DNA of 10,640 nucleotides from Leptolinea sp. UBA1437 (GTDB lineage: Bacteria > Chloroflexota > Anaerolineae > Anaerolineales > Anaerolineaceae), in contig DCTP01000050.1 in NCBI GenBank assembly GCA_002329625.1, forward strand, positions 7,549 through 18,188, read 5' to 3'. The notes under the pieces were generated by a model that worked only from the letters and a program-made list of their open reading frames with translations, was not told the origin of the DNA and ran no database searches. Made by a program: the position numbers and the translations under genes. Shown here in pieces: positions 1 through 7,729 of this stretch. Position 1 is the stretch's first letter. Each line of letters opens with the position of its first letter.

Positions 1-99
1 CCCCATTTTAAAAAAAATAAAAATTATCTATTGCATTCCTGTAAACCTACTTGATATTTGAGGAAATAAATAACTTATTCTGCTGATAATCATCTTTTT

Positions 100-130
100 T
101 TGCTTTTCCTTTTATAAAGCATGATATACT
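100..130 (+). promoter_or_regulatory. Probable pyrR-pyrP promoter
   Basis: A TATACT -10 box lies at 125-130 and is preceded by TG one base upstream (122-123), which makes an extended -10. The best -35 candidate is TTGCTT at 100-105, with a long 19-base spacer, so the extended -10 probably carries most of the recognition. Transcription would start near 137, just before the PyrR-type leader hairpin. This placement is inferred from motifs alone. Nothing clear is seen in 1-99 apart from A/T-rich sequence. Confidence 0.5.
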
Positions 131-141
131 CAGACCAATTC

Positions 142-176
142 AATCTTTAAATGCGATACAGTGAGATCGCCAAGGT
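142..176 (+). promoter_or_regulatory. PyrR-binding-loop-like hairpin in the pyr leader
   Basis: The upper stem pairs 153-157 (GCGAT) with 166-170 (ATCGC). It closes, over an A-G mismatch, a loop CAGTGA at 159-164, which fits the CNGNGA hexaloop of known PyrR-binding RNAs. A lower helix can form between 143-147 and 172-176, with unpaired bases between the two helices, as in known PyrR sites. The adjacent pyrR and permease genes and the downstream terminator support the assignment. In the known mechanism, PyrR with UMP stabilises this hairpin and blocks an antiterminator. The only antiterminator helix I can see is 142-148 with 194-200. It excludes the lower stem but does not overlap the terminator, so the switch is not fully resolved. 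Confidence 0.6.
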
Positions 177-210
177 GAAAAAATGACTGGTCCAAAGATT
201 ATAAAAAAGG

Positions 211-250
211 AAAACTTGTCAAACGAGAAAATCGTTGACAAGTTTTTTTT
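211..250 (+). terminator. Leader intrinsic terminator (attenuator) before pyrR
   Basis: Bases 211-226 pair with 232-246, with one bulged A at 223 and a GAAAA loop at 227-231. An eight-T run follows at 243-250. The hairpin sits 30 bases before the pyrR start and after the promoter, so it can abort transcription inside the leader. With the PyrR-loop-like hairpin upstream, this is the expected attenuator of a pyrimidine-regulated operon. Confidence 0.8.
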
Positions 251-279
251 AATCCGAGTACTGATAAAGGAATACAAAA

Positions 280-843
280 ATGCCATCCATTAAAGCTGTC
301 GTCATGGATGAAACCGCAATGAATCGGGCTTTGATGCGGATTTCTCATGAAATTATCGAACACAACCACGGAACGGATAAATTGGGGTTGATCGGAATCA
401 AACGTCGCGGCGTCCCTTTGGCAAAGAGTATAGCGGAAGATATCCGGATCATCGAAGGGGTACAGATTCCGGTAGGCAGTCTGGATATAACGCTTTATCG
501 CGACGATCTGTCGTCTATAGCGGAAATGCCTTCGGTAAACGCTTCCGAAATAAATTTTTCCGTCACCGGTTTGAATATTGTATTGGTTGATGATGTAATT
601 TATACGGGCAGAACGGTGCGAGCCGCCATTGATGCATTGTTCGCGCTGGGAAGACCGGCTTCCATCCAACTGGCTGTATTGATTGATCGGGGACATCGGG
701 AATTACCGATTCGACCGGATTATGTCGGCAAGAATATACCGACGTCCAGGAACGAGTTGATTGCGGTTAATTTACCGGAATTTGATAACCGAACCAATGT
801 CGAAATCCATGATTCCGAAAATTATTCGAATCATGGTCAATAA
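280..843 (+). CDS. pyrR: Bifunctional pyr operon attenuator / uracil phosphoribosyltransferase PyrR
   Basis: PyrR is a cytoplasmic RNA-binding regulator that attenuates pyr transcripts in response to UMP. It usually retains uracil phosphoribosyltransferase activity (uracil + PRPP to UMP + PPi). The 187-residue product is close to the usual length of about 180. It shows a GIKRRG segment at residues 39-44 in the PPi-loop region, the type I PRPP-binding motif with DD at 104-105 and TGRT at 109-112, and the typical late segment RPDYVGKNIPTSR. The start is supported by AAAGGA at 267-272, 7 bases upstream. The leader carries a PyrR-loop-like hairpin and a terminator, which suggests autoregulation. 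The permease gene starts 25 bases after the stop, so the two are very probably co-transcribed. No biosynthetic pyr genes are in the window. Confidence 0.95.
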   Translation: MPSIKAVVMDETAMNRALMRISHEIIEHNHGTDKLGLIGIKRRGVPLAKSIAEDIRIIEGVQIPVGSLDITLYRDDLSSIAEMPSVNASEINFSVTGLNIVLVDDVIYTGRTVRAAIDALFALGRPASIQLAVLIDRGHRELPIRPDYVGKNIPTSRNELIAVNLPEFDNRTNVEIHDSENYSNHGQ

Positions 844-868
844 ATTTCAAGGTTCTGAGGAGAGTCAT

Positions 869-2263
869 ATGTCGCAAAATGAAGTTCAGTCGATCGGCTA
901 TTTGCCGGATGAACGTCCCCCGTTTTTTAAACTTGTTTTGTATGCTTTACAACAAGTTATTGTTATGTTTCCCGCTACGGTAACCGTTGCGATTATAACG
1001 GGTTTTCATATTTCAACGACCATTTTTGCCAGCGGTCTTGCGACGTTTTGTTTTATTCTGGTAACCGGAAGAAAGATTCCGCTGTATTACGGATCCAGTT
1101 TTTCTTACATCTCGGCGATAGCCGGAATTATGGCCGCAAAGGCTGCGGAGGGAGCGGATTTGAACACTCAGATCCAGACCGCACAGTTCGGAATTATCAT
1201 GTCCGGTTTTGTTTCGATTTTTGCGGGCTTGATTATCAAACGATTCGGAACGGAATCGATTGAAAAGGTGTTACCGGCGACGATTACCGGCCCGATCGCG
1301 ATGTCTATCGGATTGACTTTGGCAGCAAATGCCTTGCTGGATGCGTGTGCGGTGCCTGCGGGAGTCGCGGAAGAATCGATCGATTTGGTACGTAATTATG
1401 CCTGGACAATTTCTTTGATTACCTTACTCTCCACAATATTTTTTACCGTTTATCTGAAAGGGTTCGCCGGTCAATTAACCTTGCTTTTCGGCCCAATTGT
1501 TGGTTGCCTGGTCACTGTCCTGATTTCAAAATTTACCGGCTTTGATTTCTTCCGAACGCTTTCGGAAGGGAACGGGACCGGATTATTTGCCCTGCCGGTT
1601 TTTACACTGCCCAAACCCTCTTTAGCGGCGGTTGCGGCGATCATGCCGATCGCGATTGCAACCATACCGGAATCAACGGCTCATCTGTACCAGTTGGATA
1701 TCTATGTCAATAACCTGGCAAAGTTGAAAAAATCCGAGAAGCGCTATAACATAGCGGACAAACTGGGCTTGAATTTGATGGGTGACGGAATTGCAGATAT
1801 CGTTTCGGCGCTCGTCGGCGGTCCTGCTGGGACGAACTACGGTGAAAATATCAGCGCTATGACGATCACACGGGTTTTTTCGGTTCCGGTATTGATTGCT
1901 GCATCGGTTATCGCAATGATAATCTCTTGCTTCCGTCCGTTGATCAACGCAATCTATGCTATTCCGCAGCCGGTAATCGGCGGACTCGAGATTTACCTGT
2001 TCGGTGCAATCGCCGCACAGGGAATTGCAATCATGGTCGATAAGAAGGTCGATTTCTTTGACGCACAGAGTATCGCATTGATTGCATCGATTATGGTAAT
2101 CGGAGTCGGTGGACAGTATGCCTTCGGCGGCAGTATTCCGTTTTTCGGAATACAGGTACCTTGCATTGCTGGAGCGGCAATTTTCGGTATCGTTTTGAAT
2201 CTGCTGCTGAGCTTTGGAAAAAAACCGGCATTGTCGACCCAAAATGGGACGAAATCCGAATAG
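869..2263 (+). CDS. pyrP: Uracil permease, NCS2 family (UraA/PyrP type)
   Basis: This is a predicted inner-membrane uracil:proton symporter of 464 residues, close to UraA/PyrP length, and very hydrophobic across many transmembrane segments. The family hallmarks are visible. A TIPEST segment places a glutamate at residue 268, and a GGPAGTNYGENIS segment places a second at 326. They correspond to the two uracil-binding glutamates known in Escherichia coli UraA (E241 and E290). The DGIAD segment just before the second motif is also typical. The frame is open back to 761, overlapping pyrR. I chose ATG 869 because GAGGAG lies at 857-862 with a 6-base spacer, and the family's cytoplasmic N-terminus begins there. 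The gene follows pyrR and ends before a strong terminator, so uptake is probably governed by the PyrR leader. Confidence 0.93.
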   Translation: MSQNEVQSIGYLPDERPPFFKLVLYALQQVIVMFPATVTVAIITGFHISTTIFASGLATFCFILVTGRKIPLYYGSSFSYISAIAGIMAAKAAEGADLNTQIQTAQFGIIMSGFVSIFAGLIIKRFGTESIEKVLPATITGPIAMSIGLTLAANALLDACAVPAGVAEESIDLVRNYAWTISLITLLSTIFFTVYLKGFAGQLTLLFGPIVGCLVTVLISKFTGFDFFRTLSEGNGTGLFALPVFTLPKPSLAAVAAIMPIAIATIPESTAHLYQLDIYVNNLAKLKKSEKRYNIADKLGLNLMGDGIADIVSALVGGPAGTNYGENISAMTITRVFSVPVLIAASVIAMIISCFRPLINAIYAIPQPVIGGLEIYLFGAIAAQGIAIMVDKKVDFFDAQSIALIASIMVIGVGGQYAFGGSIPFFGIQVPCIAGAAIFGIVLNLLLSFGKKPALSTQNGTKSE

Positions 2264-2311
2264 ATTGGTAAAGACACATTTGGTTTCATAAAAACTCAAA
2301 AAAGAAAAACG

Positions 2312-2348
2312 AAAAACACAGGCACCGATCAAAAGCCTGTGTTTTTTT
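2312..2348 (+). terminator. Intrinsic terminator of the pyrR-pyrP operon
   Basis: The arm AAAAACACAGGC (2312-2323) pairs perfectly with 2335-2346 around an 11-base loop, and a run of Ts follows the stem (2342-2348). It lies 48 bases after the permease stop and before a separate promoter, so it closes the pyr unit. Confidence 0.9.
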
Positions 2349-2394
2349 ATTTTCCCAAAAAGAACCGGAAGGAATCTTGAATCATAATCGTCCT

Positions 2395-2423
2395 TTGACA
2401 ATTATCCGATAACCTAATAAAAT
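2395..2423 (+). promoter_or_regulatory. Strong sigma-70-type promoter for the EF-G-like gene
   Basis: A perfect TTGACA -35 (2395-2400) and a TAAAAT -10 (2418-2423) are separated by exactly 17 bases. Transcription should start near 2430, leaving a leader of about 55 bases before the ATG at 2485. It is the closest match to the vegetative consensus in the window, which suggests a well-expressed housekeeping gene. Confidence 0.85.
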
Positions 2424-2484
2424 TGATTGGCTAAACTGTATATTGTTGGCAAGATGCCATGAATAATTTCAGAAGGAATAAACA

Positions 2485-4557
2485 ATGAAAGAATATTCGA
2501 CCGATTCGATTCGAAACATTGCGCTGGTTTCACACAGCAGCGCCGGAAAGACCATGATGACTGAAGCTTTCCTGCATTTTACAGGAGCAACCACCCGATT
2601 GGGAAAGATTGAAGACGGAACCACCGTTTCGGATTTTGATGATGAGGAAAAACGACGTACGATTTCGTTATACAGTACGGTAATCCCTATTGAATATAAA
2701 GATAAAAAAATTAATGTTTTGGACACCCCCGGCTACAATGATTTCATCGGCGAAGTCGTATCGGCTTTGAGCGTTTCCGACGGCGCTTGTGTCCTTTTGG
2801 ATTCCGTATCGGGCCGTGAAGTCGGAACGGAAATCGCTTGGAAATACGTTAATAAATTTAATTTGCCGCGGATCGTAGTCGTTAATAAGATGAATCGGGA
2901 AAATGCTGATTTTAAAAAAGCAATGGCATCTCTTGCGGATTATACGGATATGCGCCTGATTCAGGTCCAGATTCCTTGGGGAGAAAAACTTGATTTTCGC
3001 GGCGTAATCGATATTCTGACAATGAAAGCATATGATGGCGCGGAGAATAAAATCGTCGATATTCCCGCCGAATACATGGAAGAAGCTCAACAACTTCGAG
3101 CCGCATTGACGGAAGCGGCAGCGGAAAGCGACGAAGAACTGATGGAAAAGTTCTTTGAAAGCATGGAACTTTCGGATGAAGAAATTTTGCGCGGATTTTC
3201 CAAAGCGGTTAAAAATGGCGATTTTGTTCCGGTGTATTGTGCCGCTGGCGGACAGGAAATCGGCGTGGCTCCACTTTTGGATGCGTTTATCAACCTAATG
3301 CCGAGTCCCGCTGAAAGAAAACCGATTGTCGTAAAGGATAAAAAAGGAAATGATGTAGAAATATCATGCAATGATTCTGGACCGTTGGTTGCCTATGTTT
3401 GGAAGACAACAGCCGATCCGTTTGTAGGTAAGCAGACTTTTTTGCGGGTTTATTCGGGAATGCTTACTTCCGATTCCAGAATTTGGAACAGTACCCGTTC
3501 GGTTGAAGAGCGTTACGGGAATTTGAACATCCCAATGGGAAAAGATAACATTCCGGTAAAAACGGTCCATGCCGGTGATATTTGCTCCGTATCGAAATTA
3601 AGTGAAACGGTAACCGGTGATACATTCAGCGATAAAGCAAACCCGTTGAATGTTCCGGTTCCCGAATATCCGCATGCGCTTTACCGGGTCGCCGTTTACC
3701 CGAAGACACAGGCAGATTCCACGAAAATCAGCCCCACACTGACTCGCCTTTGCGAAGAAGATATGACACTGTCTTGGTATAACGAAATGGCGACCAATCA
3801 AACCATCCTTCAGGGAATGGGGGATCAACATATTGATGTGGCAATTCGGCGTGCTGAATCCAAATTTATGGTAAATCTTTTGACAAAAGAGCCGAGAGTG
3901 CCTTATCAGGAAACAATTGTGAAAGAAGCCTCCGCCATGTATCGACATAAGAAACAATCCGGCGGTTCCGGTCAATTCGGTGAGGTCCATTTGAAAGTTA
4001 AACCCAATCCGGATGCAGAGTTCGAAATGCATAATGATGTTTTCGGTGGTGCGATCAGCGCAAGTTATATGCCGGCAATTGAAAAAGGAATCCGCAATGC
4101 CATGAAAGAAGGAATTTTAGCCGGTTTCCCGGTTCACGGTATTTATGTTTCCATCTTTGACGGAAAGGAACACCCGGTAGATTCAAAACCGATTGCTTTT
4201 GAAACGGCTGGTCGGGAGGCTTTCAAATTAGCATTTGCCGATGCCGGTCCGGTATTGGAAGAACCGATCTATACGGTAAAAATAACCGTTCCGGAAGAGT
4301 ACATGGGAGATGTCATGGGTGATTTGAACACTCGGCGCGCCCGAATTTTGGGAATGGAAACCGAAAAGGGCGAAAGTACTGTCACGGCATTGGTTCCATT
4401 AGCGGAAATGCAGCGCTATACAACCCAATTGCGATCAATGACCGGCGGCCGTGGTGTCTTTACGATGGAATTCAGCAATTATGAAGTAGTTCCGCCCCAT
4501 ATTACTCAGGAGATCATTGCCAATCGAGAAAAAGAAAAGAAAGAAGCGGAAAAATAG
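2485..4557 (+). CDS. Elongation factor G-like translational GTPase (EF-G paralogue)
   Basis: The 690-residue protein has the full EF-G layout: a G domain (about 1-270), then domains II to V. Domain IV includes an SGGSGQFGEVHLKV segment, and domain V runs to a lysine/glutamate-rich tail. The P-loop is SHSSAGKT (16-23). The G3 motif is DTPGY (80-84), with tyrosine where canonical EF-G has its catalytic histidine. The G4 motif is NKMN (134-137), with asparagine in place of the GTP-specifying aspartate. Switch I reads RTISL where EF-G has RGITI. The tyrosine is, from memory, common in the EF-G2-like branch. I do not expect the G4 asparagine. Canonical EF-G drives ribosome translocation, but the role of this branch is uncertain. 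AGAAGGA (2471-2477) supports the start. The gene stands alone, away from any rpsL-rpsG-fusA-tuf cluster, which also favours a paralogue. Confidence 0.88.
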   Translation: MKEYSTDSIRNIALVSHSSAGKTMMTEAFLHFTGATTRLGKIEDGTTVSDFDDEEKRRTISLYSTVIPIEYKDKKINVLDTPGYNDFIGEVVSALSVSDGACVLLDSVSGREVGTEIAWKYVNKFNLPRIVVVNKMNRENADFKKAMASLADYTDMRLIQVQIPWGEKLDFRGVIDILTMKAYDGAENKIVDIPAEYMEEAQQLRAALTEAAAESDEELMEKFFESMELSDEEILRGFSKAVKNGDFVPVYCAAGGQEIGVAPLLDAFINLMPSPAERKPIVVKDKKGNDVEISCNDSGPLVAYVWKTTADPFVGKQTFLRVYSGMLTSDSRIWNSTRSVEERYGNLNIPMGKDNIPVKTVHAGDICSVSKLSETVTGDTFSDKANPLNVPVPEYPHALYRVAVYPKTQADSTKISPTLTRLCEEDMTLSWYNEMATNQTILQGMGDQHIDVAIRRAESKFMVNLLTKEPRVPYQETIVKEASAMYRHKKQSGGSGQFGEVHLKVKPNPDAEFEMHNDVFGGAISASYMPAIEKGIRNAMKEGILAGFPVHGIYVSIFDGKEHPVDSKPIAFETAGREAFKLAFADAGPVLEEPIYTVKITVPEEYMGDVMGDLNTRRARILGMETEKGESTVTALVPLAEMQRYTTQLRSMTGGRGVFTMEFSNYEVVPPHITQEIIANREKEKKEAEK

Positions 4558-4581
4558 CTCTTTTGAGGAATTGCAATCATA

Positions 4582-4620
4582 TCAAAAAAAGCGCAACGAA
4601 ATTCGTTGCGCTTTTTTTGA
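4582..4620. terminator. Bidirectional intrinsic terminator between convergent genes
   Basis: Bases 4582-4600 and 4602-4620 form a perfect 19-bp inverted repeat around one central A. The core is GCGCAACGAA, flanked by A7 on the left and T7 on the right. It is therefore a hairpin followed by U residues on either strand. It lies 25 bases after the EF-G-like stop and 17 bases beyond the patatin stop on the other strand, so it can end both transcripts. Confidence 0.92.
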
Positions 4621-4636
4621 CACGCCCGGATGCAAT

Positions 4637-5821
4637 TCAAAATGAAAAATCATCCATATAAAATTGAAGTTCGATCATTGCATACGCCGCCATCATATAT
4701 TCTCCGAAAAAGCGTTGAAGTGGGGCAAATTTTTGCCCGGGCCACGACATGATCATTTCTTCAAACCAGGAAATCGCCATTCCACTGTTGATCATTTTTG
4801 TTATTAGGGAAGGGCTTTTGATAACGCGATTTAGAATACTGTCGGTCTGATAGTCATTGAATTGTCTGCGCGCTTGCCGGTGCTTTTCCAATATAGCGGA
4901 AAGAAACGAATCATCTTTAAATATTTGATAGCGATCGATTCCGTAATGTTTCGCAGCCGATTCCAACCCGTAAATGATGTCTAAATTGAAATTTTCCAGA
5001 AGATGATTGAAGTATTCCGGTGTGAAATAATAAGAATGCCCCTGTAATTTCTGAAAAGCTTTTAAAGTATCCAAATATCCCAATTGAATATTTCTGGTAA
5101 TTTTTTCCTGATCAAATTCGAAAGTCCCTCCCAAATTTTCACTGGCACGAATAATCTTAAGATACACACCATCCTTTCGTTCCATTTTCCGGGTGAAACC
5201 TTCACCGCTTAAATCAATGACAATAATTTTCCGATATCCTTTTCTAATAAGCATATTAATCGGCATATTGTCATATATTCCACCGTCGATATATCGTGAC
5301 CCGCCGGCAACATGTGGTTTAAAAATCGGAAAGTTCGCGGAAGCCACAATATAGTCAACCAACTCTTCTTTCGGAATATCTTCTTTAAATTTTTCGATCG
5401 GCGACAATGAATCAATTGAAAAAGTCACCAATCCATAATCGAGATCGGAATTATAAATTTTATCGAGATCGATTTCCTGAAGAATCATATTTTTCAACCC
5501 GGAATTACTCAACCCTTTTTGCTGAATTAATTCTTTTATCAATCCCGTGAGGTTTGACGGACTCAGCAGATCATGGTTTGTATCAATCGGCTGCTCGATT
5601 TCAAGAATATCTTCCACCCGAATCCCGCGATAAATCTTTTCGGCTTTGTCGATATCCCCTTGGAGAAAAAGAGCACCGTTGATCGCCCCGATCGAAGCGC
5701 CGACAACTCCCTGTATTTTTATTCCCAACTCATTCAGTGCCTTCCATGCACCGATTTCATAGGCACCGCGTGTGCCTCCACCCGAAAAAACCAATCCGTA
5801 ATCATCGATTGTAGCAGTCAT
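4637..5821 (-). CDS. Patatin-like phospholipase family protein
   Basis: This is a predicted serine lipid acyl hydrolase with the patatin Ser-Asp catalytic dyad. The 394-residue product shows the glycine-rich oxyanion motif GGGTRG (14-19), the nucleophile elbow GASIG (41-45) with Ser43, and the DGG motif (179-181) with Asp179. The patatin fold fills roughly residues 7-215. The remaining part, about 180 residues, is helical, aromatic-rich near its end, and matches no domain I know. No signal peptide or clear membrane segment is seen, so it is probably cytoplasmic or peripheral. The start is supported by a strong AAAGGAGG site (5835-5842 on this strand). It is transcribed alone, divergent from the proS group and convergent with the EF-G-like gene. 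Its substrate cannot be told from the sequence. It may act in membrane-lipid turnover. Confidence 0.9.
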   Translation of the reverse strand: MTATIDDYGLVFSGGGTRGAYEIGAWKALNELGIKIQGVVGASIGAINGALFLQGDIDKAEKIYRGIRVEDILEIEQPIDTNHDLLSPSNLTGLIKELIQQKGLSNSGLKNMILQEIDLDKIYNSDLDYGLVTFSIDSLSPIEKFKEDIPKEELVDYIVASANFPIFKPHVAGGSRYIDGGIYDNMPINMLIRKGYRKIIVIDLSGEGFTRKMERKDGVYLKIIRASENLGGTFEFDQEKITRNIQLGYLDTLKAFQKLQGHSYYFTPEYFNHLLENFNLDIIYGLESAAKHYGIDRYQIFKDDSFLSAILEKHRQARRQFNDYQTDSILNRVIKSPSLITKMINSGMAISWFEEMIMSWPGQKFAPLQRFFGEYMMAAYAMIELQFYMDDFSF

Positions 5822-5933
5822 TTATATATAATCCCTCCTTTCTATTTATACGCTATTCTAAGAAAATAGGTGTAAATTTTTAGCAGAAAACGATCATTTC
5901 ATCGGAATTTTTCTTGAGGGGGTGCCACTTGCA

Positions 5934-5967
5934 TTGACCTTTGGAAAATTCGGTGAAATGATAAAAT
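5934..5967 (+). promoter_or_regulatory. Possible promoter for the proS operon
   Basis: An extended -10 element, TG followed one base later by TAAAAT (5962-5967), lies 27 bases before the first gene start. TTGACC at 5934-5939 resembles a -35 box, but the 22-base spacer is too long for normal use, so the extended -10 may work alone. The 173-base divergent gap (5822-5994) must also hold the patatin promoter. On that strand TTTACA (5871-5876) and TATAAA (5845-5850) are visible, but their 20-base spacing makes the assignment weak. Confidence 0.4.
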
Positions 5968-5994
5968 GGATTCATTCAAGAAAGGAGAACAGCG

Positions 5995-6216
5995 ATGAAT
6001 TCGGAGGAAATCGATTTTAGCCGGTCGGAGATAGAAATTTTTTGGGACGGAATATTGTCAAGAGAAAGGGCAACCATTCTTTCAACATTTTTGTCCGTTA
6101 CACTTGCCGAACAGGAAAGTTGTCTGAAACATTTAAACCGCATGGCGCATGAAGAAGGATGGCACGAGGAACAGCGTAAATCTGCACAGATCGCTTTGGA
6201 TGTATTGAACCAATAG
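5995..6216 (+). CDS. Small helical protein of unknown function, upstream of proS
   Basis: This 73-residue gene is real by its context: AAAGGAG (5981-5987) lies 7 bases before the ATG, and the stop is 43 bases before proS on the same strand. The protein is acidic and predicted mostly helical, with no signal peptide, membrane segment or cysteine cluster (a single cysteine). Its C-terminal half, with LKHLNRMAHEEGWHEEQ and then a short amphipathic helix, looks like a conserved-domain core. I have a weak recollection of similar short proteins in Chloroflexota but cannot confirm it. I assign no function. Being first in the unit with proS, it could be merely co-expressed or could partner a product of the operon. 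Confidence 0.7.
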   Translation: MNSEEIDFSRSEIEIFWDGILSRERATILSTFLSVTLAEQESCLKHLNRMAHEEGWHEEQRKSAQIALDVLNQ

Positions 6217-6259
6217 TATAATGGGCTGATATTCGAACGAAGGAAAACGGAAGAGAAAA

Positions 6260-7696
6260 ATGGCAGAGGATAAACTTACTTCACGGAGCGAAAATTATTC
6301 CGATTGGTATAACCAGGTCGTTTTACGGGCTGATTTGGCGGATTATGCACCGGTCCGCGGTTGTATGGTCGTCAAGCCGTACGGATGGGCACTATGGGAA
6401 AATATTCAGCGTGAACTGGATCTACGCTTTAAGGAGACCGGCCATGTGAATGCCGCTTTCCCTTTATTAATTCCTAAGTCTTTTTTTGAAAAAGAAAAAG
6501 AACACGTGGAGGGCTTCGCACCGGAACTGGCGGTTGTCACAATCGGCGGAGGGGAAGAGTTGGAAGAACCGTTAATTATCCGTCCAACTTCCGAAACAAT
6601 TATCGGCTATATGTATTCAAAATGGATCAAGAGCTATCGTGATCTGCCAGTCTTGATTAATCAATGGGCAAACGTCGTCCGCTGGGAGATGCGCACCCGA
6701 TTGTTTTTACGAACATTGGAGTTTTATTGGCAGGAAGGACATACCGCTCATGCGACCGCGGAAGAAGCGCAGGAAGAAACATTACGGATGTTGGATGTTT
6801 ATGCTGATTTCGCAATCAATGAAGCCGCCGTACCAGTCATCAAAGGTAGAAAAAGCGAAACCGAAAAATTTGCGGGCGCAATCAATACTTATTCCATTGA
6901 AGCCATGATGGGGGATACAAAAGCCTTACAGGCAGGTACCAGCCATTATTTGGGCCAAAATTTTGCCAAGGCATTTGATATCAAATACCTCGACCGGAAT
7001 AATACGTTGCAATACTGTTGGACGACCTCGTGGGGACTTTCAACCCGCTTCATCGGCGCGATTATCATGACTCACGGCGATGATCAAGGCTTGATTTTGC
7101 CTCCCAGATTGGCTCCTTACCAGATCGTTATCGTGCCTATTTACAAAAATGACCAAGAACGTTCGGTTGTGATGGAATATATCGAAAAAGTGCAATCCCA
7201 ACTAAAAGGTTTTCGATACCGGTTGGATGATCGAAGCGAATTAACTCCTGGGTTTAAATTCAACGAATGGGAATTAAAAGGTGTCCCTCTACGCTTGGAA
7301 ATCGGGCCGAAAGATGTGGAGAAACATGCGATTATGGCAGCCAGACGGGATATCCCGGGGAAAGCGGGAAAGATCTCTCTCTCAATCGAGAATCTGGATC
7401 TGAAAATAGAAAATCTGCTGAATGAAATTCAACAGTCTTTGCTTGAAAAGGCTACAGAATTCAGAGATCAAAATATTCATTTTGCCGATTCGTATGATGA
7501 GCTGAAACAAATCGTTGAGAATGGCTGGGCGGAAGCTTGGTGGTGCGGCTCGGCGGAATGCGAAGCCAAAATAAAAGAGGAGACAAAAGCTACCACCCGC
7601 TGCATGCCGATGGATGAAAAAATACGGGGAAAAGGAAAATGTGTTTATTGCGGTGCAGAAGCGGAGAAAAGAATTTACTTTTCCAAAGCATATTAA
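6260..7696 (+). CDS. proS: Prolyl-tRNA synthetase, archaeal/eukaryotic type
   Basis: It charges tRNA-Pro with proline using ATP, in the cytoplasm. At 478 residues it has the short ProS type 3 layout: a class II catalytic core, an anticodon-binding domain and a C-terminal zinc-binding-like domain. It lacks the inserted editing domain of typical bacterial ProS, which is about 570 residues long. Visible signatures are RPTSE (108-112), motif 2 from RWEMRTR (141-147) to EGHTAH (159-164), and a motif 3 region with TSWG (256-259), HGDDQG (272-277) and PPR (281-283). The C-terminus carries Cys429, Cys434, Cys461 and Cys464, a likely zinc site. The spaced purine tracts at 6240-6257 serve as the ribosome site. 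No T-box leader fits the 43-base gap. Mis-acylated Ala-tRNA-Pro would need a separate trans-editing protein, and none is in this window. Confidence 0.95.
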   Translation: MAEDKLTSRSENYSDWYNQVVLRADLADYAPVRGCMVVKPYGWALWENIQRELDLRFKETGHVNAAFPLLIPKSFFEKEKEHVEGFAPELAVVTIGGGEELEEPLIIRPTSETIIGYMYSKWIKSYRDLPVLINQWANVVRWEMRTRLFLRTLEFYWQEGHTAHATAEEAQEETLRMLDVYADFAINEAAVPVIKGRKSETEKFAGAINTYSIEAMMGDTKALQAGTSHYLGQNFAKAFDIKYLDRNNTLQYCWTTSWGLSTRFIGAIIMTHGDDQGLILPPRLAPYQIVIVPIYKNDQERSVVMEYIEKVQSQLKGFRYRLDDRSELTPGFKFNEWELKGVPLRLEIGPKDVEKHAIMAARRDIPGKAGKISLSIENLDLKIENLLNEIQQSLLEKATEFRDQNIHFADSYDELKQIVENGWAEAWWCGSAECEAKIKEETKATTRCMPMDEKIRGKGKCVYCGAEAEKRIYFSKAY

Positions 7697-7729
7697 TAGA
7701 ACATCGCATGCAATTGAGGGAACCCCGAT

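Noticed and set aside
104..214. Ten-base complement between 104-113 and 205-214 as a pyr antiterminator
   Set aside because: The 5' arm lies within the predicted promoter, upstream of the likely transcription start, so it would not be in the RNA. The match is also low-complexity T/C against A/G.
761..868. Possible 36-residue N-terminal extension of the uracil permease, overlapping pyrR
   Set aside because: The upstream codons are an out-of-frame reading of the pyrR end. ATG 869 has a well-spaced GAGGAG site and matches where UraA-type proteins begin.
1673..2401. Long open frame on the minus strand opposite pyrP
   Set aside because: It runs antisense through the conserved permease and its terminator. 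Its product looks like the complement of another frame, and no ribosome site or recognisable motif supports it.
6217..6259. T-box or other tRNA-sensing leader before proS
   Set aside because: The gap is only 43 bases, with no terminator or specifier stem. None is seen in the divergent region 5822-5994 either.
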